A stretch of 64,000 nucleotides of DNA from Flammeovirgaceae bacterium 311 (GCA_000597885.1 CP004371.1:620001-684000), one strand, 5' to 3'. Numbered from the stretch's first letter, positions 46,428 to 56,228 are shown. Notes: generated from the sequence alone by a model not told the origin. Numbers and translations are program-made.

Positions 46428-46690
46428 CTAATAAGTAGCGAACCAACCAGCCAGGCGCTTCCACAGCCATTTCCAGTAAAAGGACTCTCCGTTCACTACA
46501 TTGAAAGCTTCAATATGTGCCGCTTCCCCAGTGACTGCCCATATTAGGTATTTTGCCAGCACCCGGGCGTCAGTCACATCCGATAGGCCGTTCCATTACG
46601 CTTCTGAACCAGGAAATCGGAATGGGCGATTCGTTTCTTTGCAAATAGTGGCGTAGACGGCTAAAGTTGTGCCTAGTTTTTCCCGCTTTT
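46428..46690 (-). pseudogene. C-terminal relic of a PRISE-type SDR (iridoid-synthase-like)
   Basis: Minus-strand translation reads LGTTLAVYATICKETNRPFR, FPGSEA, an in-frame stop, then WNGLSDVTDARVLAKYLIWA and AFNVVNGESFYWKWLWKRLA to a stop at 46428. This is the C-terminal third of the progesterone-5-beta-reductase/iridoid-synthase-like family. The nucleotide-binding half is gone. It lies between the nucleoside hydrolase and the HxlR gene. Confidence 0.7.
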
Positions 46691-46744
46691 AAAATTCGTA
46701 AAAAGTTATAGTATGACTTTTAGCTCCAGGGGACAACAGCAAAT

Positions 46745-47095
46745 TCATTCTTTATTAAAGATTCTCTTCCGGTGGTTCAACCCCCAATTCTTCAAAGCAT
46801 CGATAATAGGGGTTAAGGTATCAGCATAGGGTTCGGGTTTATACAGGATCTTCACCGGGTAATCATCCACTACCACTCGCTTAATGAGTTGGTGCTGCTC
46901 CAGGTCCTTGAGTTCCTTGGCCAGCACCTTTGGGGTAATCCCGGGGATACTCTCCTGGATATCGGTGAACCGCTCATTGCCTGTCATTACAGAGATAATG
47001 ATAGGCAACTTCCATTTACCATTAATTACGTCGATCGCATCCCGCACCGGCTTTACCGTATCAAGGCAGGATAGATATCCCATTTTATTAGCCAT
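46745..47095 (-). CDS. HxlR-family winged-helix transcriptional regulator
   Basis: 116 residues. Typical opening CLDTVKPVRDAIDVINGKWK, in which the Cys is the redox- or aldehyde-sensing residue of many HxlR proteins, then FTDIQESIPGITPKVLAKEL as the helix-turn-helix and the wing ending at LTPIIDALKNWG. It is divergent from the two reductase genes at 47380 and 48158 and very likely controls them; a promoter region of 284 bp separates them. Within that gap a short broken frame (47187-47335, EWFVDHAVDIVREINNLPSR) looks like another gene relic. Confidence 0.92.
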   Translation of the reverse strand: MANKMGYLSCLDTVKPVRDAIDVINGKWKLPIIISVMTGNERFTDIQESIPGITPKVLAKELKDLEQHQLIKRVVVDDYPVKILYKPEPYADTLTPIIDALKNWGLNHRKRIFNKE

Positions 47096-47379
47096 AGCTC
47101 TTTCTGTAAAGTTATTTCACTTTCCTTTAGGAAAGTGCTATACAAAGGAAAGCAAAATACGGTAACTTTGCAAAAACTTAATCACTTGATGCACAACATT
47201 TTGGAAGTAGTAGTATCACAAAAAGAGTTTGCGGCATAGCCCAAGGCTTTGTATCAATAGGATGATACCCTGAATGGTTTGTCGACCATGCCGTAGACAT
47301 CGTCCGTGAGATCAACAATCTGCCTTCAAGAAAGCATTGATCACCAACAAATTACTTTCAATTACATTAAATATAAGAT

Positions 47380-48126
47380 ATGAACATAGGAATCATTGGC
47401 GTCGGCCATATCGGTAAAACCTTAGCATTGAAATTGAGTGCGGCAGGGCATGAAATACATGTTGCGAACTCCAGAGGACCGGAAACGATAGGCACGGATG
47501 TGCTCGCTACTGGTGCGAAAGCGGTTACAGTTCAACAAGCTGTATTAGAAAAGGATGTGATCATCATATCAATTCCCCTTAATCGCATTCCTGCTATTGC
47601 GCCCCTTTTGGCTGGCGCTTCAGATGAAACAGTCGTGATTGACACCTCCAACTACTATCCAGGACGTGACAACAGGATTGATAGCATTGAGGCCGGGCAG
47701 GTAGAAAGCCTCTGGGTGCAGCAACAATTGGGACGGCCAGTGGCAAAGGCATGGAATGCCATTGGTTCAGATTCCTTTGCAAAGAAAGGAAAGCCAGCTG
47801 GAAGTTCTGACAGAGTCGCTATCCCAATAGCAGCAGATAGGGAAATTGACCGGAAGGTGACGATGGCACTGGTTGAGGAAACCGGATTCGATGCATTTGA
47901 TGCAGGTTCTTTAACGGACTCCTGGCGGCAGCAACCAGGCGCACCAGCTTACGGCACCGACCTTGCGTTGAATGAACTGCCGGCAGCCATTGCGGCAGCT
48001 GACAGAGCGCGATTACCTAAACGCCGCGATTTAGCAGTGGCAGCGTTTCAAGAACGACTTGGAGATGCCACTACTAACCCGGATGCAGATTACGGTGTCC
48101 GCTTAAGCCGGGTATTATATATGTAG
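47380..48126 (+). CDS. NADPH-dependent F420-reductase-like oxidoreductase
   Basis: 248 residues. Rossmann motif MNIGIIGVGHIGKTLALKLS with the NADP-type loop ANSRGPETI. Further blocks IDTSNYYPGRDNRID, GRPVAKAWNAIGSDSFAKKG and FDAGSLTDSWRQQPGAPAYG are shared with the next gene. Acts as a soluble NADP-linked reductase; no F420 biosynthesis gene is in view. Forms a tandem pair with the gene 31 bp downstream and is divergent from the HxlR regulator. Confidence 0.88.
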   Translation: MNIGIIGVGHIGKTLALKLSAAGHEIHVANSRGPETIGTDVLATGAKAVTVQQAVLEKDVIIISIPLNRIPAIAPLLAGASDETVVIDTSNYYPGRDNRIDSIEAGQVESLWVQQQLGRPVAKAWNAIGSDSFAKKGKPAGSSDRVAIPIAADREIDRKVTMALVEETGFDAFDAGSLTDSWRQQPGAPAYGTDLALNELPAAIAAADRARLPKRRDLAVAAFQERLGDATTNPDADYGVRLSRVLYM

Positions 48127-48157
48127 GTTGATTTCACGTTAAATAAAATTGCTAAAT

Positions 48158-48904
48158 ATGAAAATAGGAATCATAGGAACAGGCGCTATTGGAAGTATCC
48201 TGGCAAAAAAACTTTCTGCTGCAGGGCATCAAGTAAAAGTTACCAACACCAGGGATATGGCCACACTTAGAGAAATAGCTACCAATTTGGGTGCCCAAGC
48301 GGCTAGCCTCGAAAATGTGGTAAAAGAGGTGGATGTCATCATATTCTCCATCCCTTTTAAAGCTTATAAGGACCTGCCCAAGAATCTGCTTCAGGACGTA
48401 CCCCAGGAGGTCACTATTATGGATACATCTAATTATTATCCTTTTCGTGATGGCCAGCTCTCTGGCCTAGAAGGCAAGACTGAAAGTGAATACATTTCTC
48501 AAACACTGGGAAGACCAGTGATCAAGGTTTTCAACAATATCATGGAATACACCCTGAAACATAAGGGGAAAGCTGCCGGAGAGGAAGGAAGAATAGCTAT
48601 TTCCGTAGCGGGTGATAACGAGGAACATAAAAAAGTGGCCGCTGAACTGGTAGACCAGACGGGTTTTGATACCGTGGACGGTGGAAGTCTTGCCGAATCA
48701 TGGAGGCAGGAGCCGGGTACTCCCGCCTATTGTACCGAATTGGATGCAGCAGCATTAAAACAAGCACTTGCTGCAGCCGAAAAGGGAAAAGCCCCTGCCG
48801 TAAGGGATGCGGTGATGGGCAAATTTCAGAATTCAAAGACTTTTCCTTCTCACGAAGAAATGGTTAACATAAACCGTTCCACTGCCGCTGGAGATCTAAA
48901 GTAG
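48158..48904 (+). CDS. NADPH-dependent F420-reductase-like oxidoreductase, tandem paralogue
   Basis: 248 residues from the ATG at 48158 (the frame opens with TTG at 48149). Paralogue of the upstream gene: MKIGIIGTGAIGSILAKKLS, TNTRDMATL, MDTSNYYPFRDGQ, GRPVIKVFNNIMEYTLKHKG and VDGGSLAESWRQEPGTPAY. The pair probably arose by duplication and has clearly diverged. Likely cotranscribed with the first copy. Confidence 0.88.
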   Translation: MKIGIIGTGAIGSILAKKLSAAGHQVKVTNTRDMATLREIATNLGAQAASLENVVKEVDVIIFSIPFKAYKDLPKNLLQDVPQEVTIMDTSNYYPFRDGQLSGLEGKTESEYISQTLGRPVIKVFNNIMEYTLKHKGKAAGEEGRIAISVAGDNEEHKKVAAELVDQTGFDTVDGGSLAESWRQEPGTPAYCTELDAAALKQALAAAEKGKAPAVRDAVMGKFQNSKTFPSHEEMVNINRSTAAGDLK

Positions 48905-49128
48905 GCATATCTATTTATTGTACTTGACCGAAGGGCTAATATCAGCATCAATGTGTCACTCACTTTTGCTGGTATTAGCCCTTTAACATGGATTCTATAC
49001 CGGTCCCTACTAAACCAAAAAAAGGATTGAGATACCAACAAACCTAACATGACTAATTAACAAGTAGGTTAGAAAATAGCTCCACTGGTTACACAGAACA
49101 ACTAAGAATTTCGATAGCATTGAAAAAT

Positions 49129-50142
49129 ATGAATAATCAAAATATAGCCTATTCCATTTTAGAACTTGCCATTGTGTCGCAGGGTGAAACCATACAACAG
49201 ACTCTGCATAATTCATTGGCGTTGGCAAAAGAAGCGGAAGCACATAACTACAAACGCATCTGGTTTGCCGAACATCATAATTCAGATAATATTGGCAGTA
49301 GCGCTACCTCCCTGCTCATTGGTTACGTGGCAGAAAATACCCATACCATCCGTGTAGGTTCGGGCGGCATTATGCTTCCCAACCACTCTCCCTTGATTAT
49401 AGCAGAACAGTTTGGAACGCTGGCTCATTTATATCCTGGCCGTATCGACCTGGGCCTTGGTAGAGCCCCTGGTACAGACCCTCAGACAGCCCAGGCCATA
49501 CGCTCAGATTTTATGAAGGCCGCACACTCATTTCCCGAAGAAGTGGCTAAGATTCAGCGATACTTTTCATTGGAAAACAAAAAATCAAGCGTCAGAGCAG
49601 CCATTGCTGAAGGAACGGATGTACCGCTGTATATATTAGGCTCCAGCACCGACAGCGCACATTTAGCAGCAAAGAAAGGATTGCCTTATGCTTTTGCTAG
49701 CCACTTTGCATCGACGCATTTACACGACGCTTTACGAATCTATGAGCAGGGGTTTCAGCCTTCCGAGTTTTTGGATAAACCCTATACCATAGCAGGGGTG
49801 AATGTTTTGGTCACTGATACCGATAAAGAAGCTGAAAATTTATTCACTTCATTAATCAGAATGTTTGTGGGTGTATTAACCGGATCCAGAGAACCATTAC
49901 AGCCACCAACCGAAATGACCGAAGAGTTGAAAGAAATTTTTCAACATCCAAATTTACAGCAAATGCTCAGGTATTCCTTTGTCGGTAGTAAGCAAACAGT
50001 AAAAACGCAAATTCAGGAATTTCTGAAAGCAACGGGAGTGGATGAATTGATAACTGTTTCCACCATGTACAATCTAAATGAACGTTTAAAATCGACCAGG
50101 CTGTTTGCAGAGATCATGAAAGAAATAAACGTAGGCAAATAA
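49129..50142 (+). CDS. LLM-class flavin-dependent oxidoreductase (luciferase-like)
   Basis: 337 residues from the ATG at 49129 (TTG at 49120 is less likely). Luciferase-like TIM barrel: KRIWFAEHHNSDNIGSSATS, RVGSGGIMLPNHSPLIIAEQ, FGTLAHLYPGRIDLGLGRAPG and PLYILGSSTDSAHLAAKKG. Matches the MsnO8-type/YhbW-like branch of flavin monooxygenases. Uses reduced FMN supplied by a partner reductase; the neighbouring NADP-linked reductases could contribute, but that is speculative. Confidence 0.92.
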   Translation: MNNQNIAYSILELAIVSQGETIQQTLHNSLALAKEAEAHNYKRIWFAEHHNSDNIGSSATSLLIGYVAENTHTIRVGSGGIMLPNHSPLIIAEQFGTLAHLYPGRIDLGLGRAPGTDPQTAQAIRSDFMKAAHSFPEEVAKIQRYFSLENKKSSVRAAIAEGTDVPLYILGSSTDSAHLAAKKGLPYAFASHFASTHLHDALRIYEQGFQPSEFLDKPYTIAGVNVLVTDTDKEAENLFTSLIRMFVGVLTGSREPLQPPTEMTEELKEIFQHPNLQQMLRYSFVGSKQTVKTQIQEFLKATGVDELITVSTMYNLNERLKSTRLFAEIMKEINVGK

Positions 50143-50339
50143 TAAGAAGGGAATTATTTAATGGCAAACTATGCCCCTTTTATGCTTTGGGAGCATTGGG
50201 GACAGGGTAAAGCAGCAGTTGTCAACCTGAGATTGAAACAACAACAAAGATTGTCAATTTTTTCTGTGTAGGCTTACCTATAATTCGGCCATATAAAAAG
50301 TCAGAAAATTGATTTATTCTATCAGCCTTCTAAGAGATA

Positions 50340-51071
50340 CTAGTCTTTGAAGTCTCTCAACCTTTTATAAAAAGTATCTGCATAGGTATTACTGATTGGA
50401 ATAATTAGATCAGCTATTCTAATCCTGTTTTTTTCGATGTGGTCAATTTTATCGATGGCGACCATAAAGGATTTATGCACACGTGCAAATTTTTTGTCAG
50501 GTAGCAATTCCTCTAACTTAGCAAAACTTAGCAAGGTCATTATCTTTTCTTTGTGGGTATGTATTCGGAGATAATCTTTCATCCCTTCAATGAATAAAAT
50601 ATCGCGAATAGCAATCTTTTGAATACGAGTACCTGCTTTTATAAAAACGTATTCCTGCTCGTTTTTAGGCATTATGTTCGTTTCTATTTGCTCCGGCTGG
50701 TGCTGGGGGTTGAACTCCTGGTAGATTCGTAGTACACCTTTGTAAAAGCGTTCGAAAGAAATTGGCTTTAGCAGGTAATCTTTAACTTCCAGATCAAAGG
50801 CTTTAAGAGCATACTGATCGTAGGCAGTAGTCAGGATGATCATCGGCTTTGGATTCAGCATCGGAATAAAACTAAGTCCGTCCAGGTCCGGCATATTTAT
50901 ATCCAAAAATAGCAGGTCAGGCATGTCTTCATCCATATGGTCAACTGCTTCCAATGGACTCTCAAAACTGCCTTTCAGCTCCAGAAAGGAAACTTTTGCT
51001 ATATACTCTTCCAGTATTTTCTGAGCCAGATGCTCATCATCAATTATATAGCAGCTGAGCTTTTTTCTCAT
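50340..51071 (-). CDS. LytTR-family response regulator
   Basis: 243 residues. Receiver domain with CYIIDDEHLAQKILEEY, phospho-acceptor Asp in LLFLDINMPDLDGLSF, Thr in LTTAYDQYALKAF and Lys in YLLKPISFERF. LytTR domain (about 140-243) with FARVHKSFMVAIDKIDHIEK. Overlaps its kinase gene by 32 bp, the same overlap length as the pair in module E1. Gene targets unknown. Confidence 0.94.
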   Translation of the reverse strand: MRKKLSCYIIDDEHLAQKILEEYIAKVSFLELKGSFESPLEAVDHMDEDMPDLLFLDINMPDLDGLSFIPMLNPKPMIILTTAYDQYALKAFDLEVKDYLLKPISFERFYKGVLRIYQEFNPQHQPEQIETNIMPKNEQEYVFIKAGTRIQKIAIRDILFIEGMKDYLRIHTHKEKIMTLLSFAKLEELLPDKKFARVHKSFMVAIDKIDHIEKNRIRIADLIIPISNTYADTFYKRLRDFKD

Positions 51072-52074
51072 TGGTTTGTGTCTGAAGATTCGTGATTTTT
51101 AATTCCGCTGTAAAAACTTCATCTGTTTTGTTGCTGGCCAGGCTATGCTTATTTGGGTATAGTAATTGCAGCCGTTTTTGAACATTCGAAAATCCAATGC
51201 CACCTGGTTCTTCCAATACGGCACCCTTTTTTTTCCCAATTGGATTCTGAAAAGATGCAATAAGTAGATTTTCTTTTACAGCTATCCTCACCTTTATGGA
51301 ACCTGGTTTTAATCGAGGCGGACTATGTTTGTAGGTATTCTCCAGAAGATGGATAAATAACAGCGGTGCAACATGACAGGTCTCTGTATTTCCCTCCACC
51401 TGAAAGTCTACAACGGGTGTTGATTTGTATCGGAGCTGCTGCAGGCAAATATAGTCCTGTAAATAATTGATCTCTATGGAAAGTGGAACAGTTGAAGCAT
51501 TGGATTCATAAATCATATAGCGCATCAGGGATGACAAACGCATCATTGCCTCAGGTGCTGCGGGATCCTGTGTATACACTAATGTATGAATGTTATTTAG
51601 GGTATTGAACAGGAAATGTGGGTTAATCTGTGACTTCAAATAAACGAGTTCTGAATTAATGACCTGTTTCTCCAGCTGCTCTTTTTTTACAGTGTTGAGA
51701 ATAAGGTTCTGCGTAATTCCGACTAGAGAGCTAAGAATAATAAAAAAAAGAACGACCCCTGTACCACCAGGATAGTGACTTAGAAAATCTGTCCATGTTC
51801 TAATTTTTTCTTCACCCAGGATCAGGAACAACATATAGGGAAAGGTGCCCGTCAAAAAGATCCCAATTAAGTACGGGAAGTAGGTTTTATATTTTCCTTT
51901 ACTCAGGTATTTCTTAAATATGAATAAATGGGCATAAAATACATATAGCCCTATCAAAAATGCTTTTGGCTTTAATGGCCTATCATCAATCAAAACATCC
52001 CAGGCGCCAACCCCTAAAGCAATAGTCCATAGAAAGATGTGAATAAGCGAGAATAATTTTTTAATTCTATCCAT
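51040..52074 (-). CDS. LytS/YehU-type sensor histidine kinase
   Basis: 344 residues. Four hydrophobic helices in the first 130 residues, short loops, then the phospho-acceptor motif LKSQINPHFLFNTLNNIHTL near residue 150 and an ATPase domain with LLFIHLLENTYKHSPPR and GIGFSNVQKRLQLLYP. Partner of the overlapping LytTR gene. Divergent from the serine hydrolase gene across a 420 bp gap. Confidence 0.93.
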   Translation of the reverse strand: MDRIKKLFSLIHIFLWTIALGVGAWDVLIDDRPLKPKAFLIGLYVFYAHLFIFKKYLSKGKYKTYFPYLIGIFLTGTFPYMLFLILGEEKIRTWTDFLSHYPGGTGVVLFFIILSSLVGITQNLILNTVKKEQLEKQVINSELVYLKSQINPHFLFNTLNNIHTLVYTQDPAAPEAMMRLSSLMRYMIYESNASTVPLSIEINYLQDYICLQQLRYKSTPVVDFQVEGNTETCHVAPLLFIHLLENTYKHSPPRLKPGSIKVRIAVKENLLIASFQNPIGKKKGAVLEEPGGIGFSNVQKRLQLLYPNKHSLASNKTDEVFTAELKITNLQTQTNEKKAQLLYN

Positions 52075-52496
52075 AAGACAAAAGTATCTTTTCCTGCCTT
52101 CCCCCTTTAATCTATTCGACGAATGCCCATTATAATCTACAAAATCAGTACTTAATTCTGCAAGTGCTTTGGCAGAAGTAAAAGGTTCTTTCGTCGATTT
52201 TTATCAGCATTAGTATATCGCTTTTTGCTATGTGCATCGGTACCTGTTCTTTTGTTCTAAAGCGAGCAGAAAAGGTAAGAGAGCCTCACCTTTCCAGTAA
52301 CAAGCTAAACTAAAAGAGGGAAAAAAATGAAAAGGTCTGATCAAGACATTTCTAACCCTTCTAAACCCTTTGTTTAGCTGCCTTAAGAACTTGGTTTATC
52401 CAAAGATGAGCGCAGAAGACCTACTTGACTAATTTTATAAAACAGCCAAACCTATATCCTATAAGTAATTCATTCATCCTAACGAATAAAATAACC
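52075..52496. other. Intergenic region between kinase and serine hydrolase genes
   Basis: 422 bp with both divergent promoters presumably inside. No repeat, hairpin with T-run or small gene recognised. Confidence 0.45.
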
Positions 52497-53873
52497 ATGA
52501 AAAAATTATATTCAACCCTCTTACTATTTTTCTTGTTTCTGCCAGCCGGACTACAGGTGAATGCTCAGTCCCTGGAAAAAGATTTAGATGCCCTTTTTGA
52601 CGTCCATTATCCTTCAGGTCAACCAGGAGCTATTGTCTTAGTTGCTAAAGATGGTAATGTCATCTACAGGAAAGCCTTTGGGTCTGCTGACCTGGAATTG
52701 GGCGTGCCAATGAAACCGGAACATGTCATAGAACTGGGCTCCATCACTAAACAATTTACTGCAGTTGCGATACTCATGCTTATGGAAGAGGGGAAACTAT
52801 CTCTGCAGGACCCTTTATCCAAATACATTTCGGATTACCCAAATGGAGAAAATATCACCATTCATCACCTCCTGAATCATACTTCAGGTATACCAAACCA
52901 TCTAGGTATGCCTGAACTACCACCGAAGGCTCTCGATATAAGCCCTTTAGAGACCATTGCAGTTTTCAAAAATAAGCCCGGGGACTTTGCACCCGGAGAG
53001 AAATGGAAATATAGTAATGCAGGCTACATTTTGCTTGGCTATATAATTGAACAAGCTTCCAAAATGACCTATGAGGATTTTATAGAAACCAAAATCTTTC
53101 AGCCACTTGGGATGAGAAACTCCCAGTATGGCAATAAGAGAGAGATAATACCTAATCGTGCGAGTGGTTATAACCCTGACCCTTCCGGAAAGGGCTATAG
53201 GAATGGTGAATTTCTTAGCATGACCGTTCCATATGCTGGTGGCGCCCTTATGTCCACTGTGGACGATATGCTAATCTGGAATCAGGCTGTGCGCAACAAC
53301 AACCTAATTTCTGAAAAAAACAAACAATTGACTTTCAAAACCACAACTTTAAATAACGGTGAAACTTCCTATTACGGTTATGGCAGGGAGATTAGAAAGT
53401 TGTATGGCAGCCCTACTCTTGAACATGGAGGTGGCGTTAGTTCCGGATATCTAACTTTTGGAGTTTATCTCCCGAAAGAAAATATCTATACAATCCTACT
53501 CTCCAATAATCACAGCATAAATCCGGAAAAGATTGCTTTGGACGCAACTGCCATTGTTATGGGAAAGCCTATGATCACGAGTAAAACACAAGTTTCCCTT
53601 CCTGAAAATACTCTGAAGCAGTGGACTGGGTCATATATCTTTGAAGATGGAGCTCTTCGCCACATCACCTTTAAAGATGGCAACTTATACAGCAAACGTG
53701 AGGGAACAGAGACTTCTTTTCCGCTGCTCCCTATTTCAGCGAATGAATACCGTTTTCATAATGGTTCTACAACTTACACCTTTGGAAAGGAAAACGGCAA
53801 AAAAGTAGTTGTTTTTGCAACCAGATTAGATGTAAGCAATGGAAAGGAAACGGATAAAGCACCGGTGGAATGA
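52497..53873 (+). CDS. Beta-lactamase-family serine hydrolase, exported (C-terminus cut by stop)
   Basis: 458 residues from the Met at 52497, which starts a signal peptide (LLLFFLFLPAGLQVNAQ). Class C/AmpC-like fold: catalytic Ser-x-x-Lys in ELGSITKQFTAVAILML, Tyr-x-Asn in WKYSNAGYILLGYI, and the third motif as EHGGGVSSGY. LLNHTSGIPNHLG is the usual family marker. These enzymes hydrolyse D-amino-acid peptides or esters more often than beta-lactams. A TGA at 53871-53873 ends the frame; the same frame continues for 92 codons with the expected C-terminal domain, listed next. The catalytic domain is complete, so activity may remain. Confidence 0.85.
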   Translation: MKKLYSTLLLFFLFLPAGLQVNAQSLEKDLDALFDVHYPSGQPGAIVLVAKDGNVIYRKAFGSADLELGVPMKPEHVIELGSITKQFTAVAILMLMEEGKLSLQDPLSKYISDYPNGENITIHHLLNHTSGIPNHLGMPELPPKALDISPLETIAVFKNKPGDFAPGEKWKYSNAGYILLGYIIEQASKMTYEDFIETKIFQPLGMRNSQYGNKREIIPNRASGYNPDPSGKGYRNGEFLSMTVPYAGGALMSTVDDMLIWNQAVRNNNLISEKNKQLTFKTTTLNNGETSYYGYGREIRKLYGSPTLEHGGGVSSGYLTFGVYLPKENIYTILLSNNHSINPEKIALDATAIVMGKPMITSKTQVSLPENTLKQWTGSYIFEDGALRHITFKDGNLYSKREGTETSFPLLPISANEYRFHNGSTTYTFGKENGKKVVVFATRLDVSNGKETDKAPVE

Positions 53874-54149
53874 AAAAGTATTGCTGTAGATCCGGCTGTA
53901 CTGGATTCTTACAGTGGACGCTATGAAGTCAACCCCAAGTTTGTGATAACAGTAATAGCCAAAGAAGGCCGCATTTTTACCCAGCCTACAGGACAACCTG
54001 CTGTTGAGATCTTTGCCGAAACCTCAGAGGTATTTTTCCCTAAAGCATTTCCTGGAAAGATTACATTCAATAAAGATGCACAGGGAAATATAACAAGCCT
54101 TACCCTTGAACGGGGTGGGAAAAAAATGGAAGCTGTTAAGTTAAAATAA
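53874..54149 (+). pseudogene. Detached C-terminal domain of the serine hydrolase
   Basis: In-frame continuation after the TGA: IAVDPAVLDSYSGRYEVNPK, then IFTQPTGQPAVEIFAETSEV and KITFNKDAQGNITSLTLERG, a DUF3471/lipocalin-like beta domain that normally ends such hydrolases. A GTG at 53943 could start a separate product, but a nonsense mutation is the simpler reading. Confidence 0.7.
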
Positions 54150-54534
54150 TCGATTTAGCAGCAGCGTGTAAAGGAAATACTCGCCTACATATCAAAATCT
54201 TTTATAAAAATATATCAGATTAAATTTCCAAGTATAAGGGAGTTAATACAGGGGCGCTCAACAATTATACCTGGAATCGATATCCCGAGAAGACCTTATA
54301 TGTTGAAGATTCTATTACAGCTTTCGAAGTTGGAGAAGAAATCAAAGTTGCCTCTACAAATTCTATAGGTTTTTAAATGAAAAAACCTGCTATGAATAAG
54401 TTGAATTTAGCGCTTAAATAAGTCAGGGGATAATATAAAGTGTCTTTAATCCTGATTTTTTTACAGGCTTTGGAAAAAGGAAAGAGAAATTATGCTTCTT
54501 TTTAAGGATAAGGGATAAACACAAGCTATAAATT
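54150..54534. other. Gene-poor stretch with a small gene fragment
   Basis: At 54228-54376 an open stretch without a good start reads YKGVNTGALNNYTWNRYPEK, then EDSITAFEVGEEIKVASTNS to a TAA. It looks like the tail of an unknown gene. The rest is non-coding and leads to the ABC transporter genes. Confidence 0.3.
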
Positions 54535-55455
54535 ATGGACAATGCTGAAATTATAAGGACAAAGGAGCTTAGCTATTTTTTCCATAAAGACCAACAAGTT
54601 TTAGAAGGGATAAACCTGCAAGTGAAGAGAGGCAGTATTTATGGCTTTCTTGGACCAAACGGAGCTGGTAAAACAACATCCTTGCGGTTAATACTGGGCC
54701 TTCTGAAAGCACAACAGGGCTCGATCCACCTCTTCGAGAAAGATATCAACAAATCAAGAATTGAATCCTTAGATAGAATAGGCTCTCTGATCGAGCAACC
54801 CTCTTTATATGGTCATCTATCAGCAGAAGAAAATCTTAGAATCTATTTAAAGATTTATCGGGCTAAAGAAAGTGATATTGAACGGGTATTGAAGCTTGTT
54901 AATCTACAGGATACAGGTAGGAAAAAGGCCAGGAACTTTTCACTTGGTATGAAACAGCGTCTCTCAATAGCATTAGCTCTTTTACATGGTCCAGAACTTT
55001 TAATTTTAGACGAACCCACCAATGGACTAGATCCACATGGGATTGTCGAGATAAGGGAACTCATAAGGAGACTAAATAGAGAGAATGGAGTATCAATTAT
55101 GGTGTCGAGTCACCTTTTATCCGAGGTAGAACGTATGGCCACGCATGTTGGTATTATAAATAAAGGAAAATTATTATTCCAGGGAACTCTTCAAGAGCTA
55201 CAAAATATGAAAGTTCAGCAAAATCGCACCCATTTAGATACCAGTAATAATTCTGCCGCTCTACAATTACTACAGAAGGATTATGGAGCTGAACAAAGAA
55301 ATGATCGCTTAGTAATACCATCCCTACAAAAAGAAGTCGTTGCCCAACTAGTTCGTAGACTTGTTCAACAGAATATCGACATATATCAGTTGAAGTCAGA
55401 GCAGTTCGATCTGGAACAATTATTTATGAACTTAACATCTAATCAGAACCAATGA
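54535..55455 (+). CDS. ABC transporter ATP-binding protein (BcrA-like)
   Basis: 306 residues. Walker A FLGPNGAGKTTSLRLILG, signature NFSLGMKQRLSIALALL, Walker B LLILDEPTNGLDP and the switch His in VSSHLLSEVERMATHVG. The C-terminal 80 residues form the extra domain of drug or lantibiotic-resistance ATPases. Overlaps the permease gene by 4 bp (ATGA). Probably exports or clears an antimicrobial peptide or lipid. Confidence 0.95.
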   Translation: MDNAEIIRTKELSYFFHKDQQVLEGINLQVKRGSIYGFLGPNGAGKTTSLRLILGLLKAQQGSIHLFEKDINKSRIESLDRIGSLIEQPSLYGHLSAEENLRIYLKIYRAKESDIERVLKLVNLQDTGRKKARNFSLGMKQRLSIALALLHGPELLILDEPTNGLDPHGIVEIRELIRRLNRENGVSIMVSSHLLSEVERMATHVGIINKGKLLFQGTLQELQNMKVQQNRTHLDTSNNSAALQLLQKDYGAEQRNDRLVIPSLQKEVVAQLVRRLVQQNIDIYQLKSEQFDLEQLFMNLTSNQNQ

Positions 55456-56228
55456 AACTAATAATATCTATTCGTGCAGAATTACTAAAGATAAAAGGAA
55501 CTGCTTCAATCTGGTTAAGCGGTATAGTCGGAGCAATCGTCCCACTTGGTTTGTTTCTTCATTTTGTTATCTGGCCAAACGATGGAATAAAAGAAATTGC
55601 CCCCAATGCTTGGCAGCAATTTTTTATCCTTGGTTGGGAGGTTTTTACTGCATTTCTTTTAACACTATTTATCGTGCTTCTTTGCACATCCATTCCACAA
55701 ATAGAAGTAAAAAATAATACTTGGAAACAAGTGTTTTCTTCTCCCCAACCGGTTCATAACATTTTTCTTTCAAAGTTTGTGGTCATACAGGTAATGATCC
55801 TCTTCTGCTTTGCGAGTTTTAATATTTTGATGATTTTTGCAGTTGTCTTGCTGGATTTTATACATCCTATTTATGAATTTTTTAAAAAAGATGTAAATTT
55901 CGATATACTGTTCCAATTGAACGTCAAGACTTACATCTCTATATTAGCCTTAAGTGCGTTCCAGTACTATTTATCCTTACGTTTTGCAAATTTTATATTT
56001 CCAGTAGGTATAGGCATAATTTTAATGATTGGTGCATTTGTAGTTACCTCATTTAATTGGAGTTATAATGATTTTTACCCATACACATATCCAATTCTAT
56101 CATTCGATTCTGTGAAGGATGCTAGCGGAGCATTCATTCAGACTCATGAGTTGATTTCAATAGCCTGCTCCGTATTTTTTCTTCTTGCAGGATGGATTAC
56201 TATGAAAATGCAAAAAGTAAAAGCATAA
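55452..56228 (+). CDS. ABC-2-type permease (lantibiotic/bacitracin-type)
   Basis: 258 residues with six predicted helices, opening IISIRAELLKIKGTASIWLS, typical of ABC-2 and BcrB/MutG-like permeases. Two large loops are hydrophilic; the last helix is LISIACSVFFLLAGWITM. Coupled to the ATPase upstream. One permease may form a homodimer. No dedicated regulator adjoins; the LytTR pair upstream in the module is a candidate, since such pairs often control peptide-resistance exporters. Confidence 0.88.
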   Translation: MKLIISIRAELLKIKGTASIWLSGIVGAIVPLGLFLHFVIWPNDGIKEIAPNAWQQFFILGWEVFTAFLLTLFIVLLCTSIPQIEVKNNTWKQVFSSPQPVHNIFLSKFVVIQVMILFCFASFNILMIFAVVLLDFIHPIYEFFKKDVNFDILFQLNVKTYISILALSAFQYYLSLRFANFIFPVGIGIILMIGAFVVTSFNWSYNDFYPYTYPILSFDSVKDASGAFIQTHELISIACSVFFLLAGWITMKMQKVKA

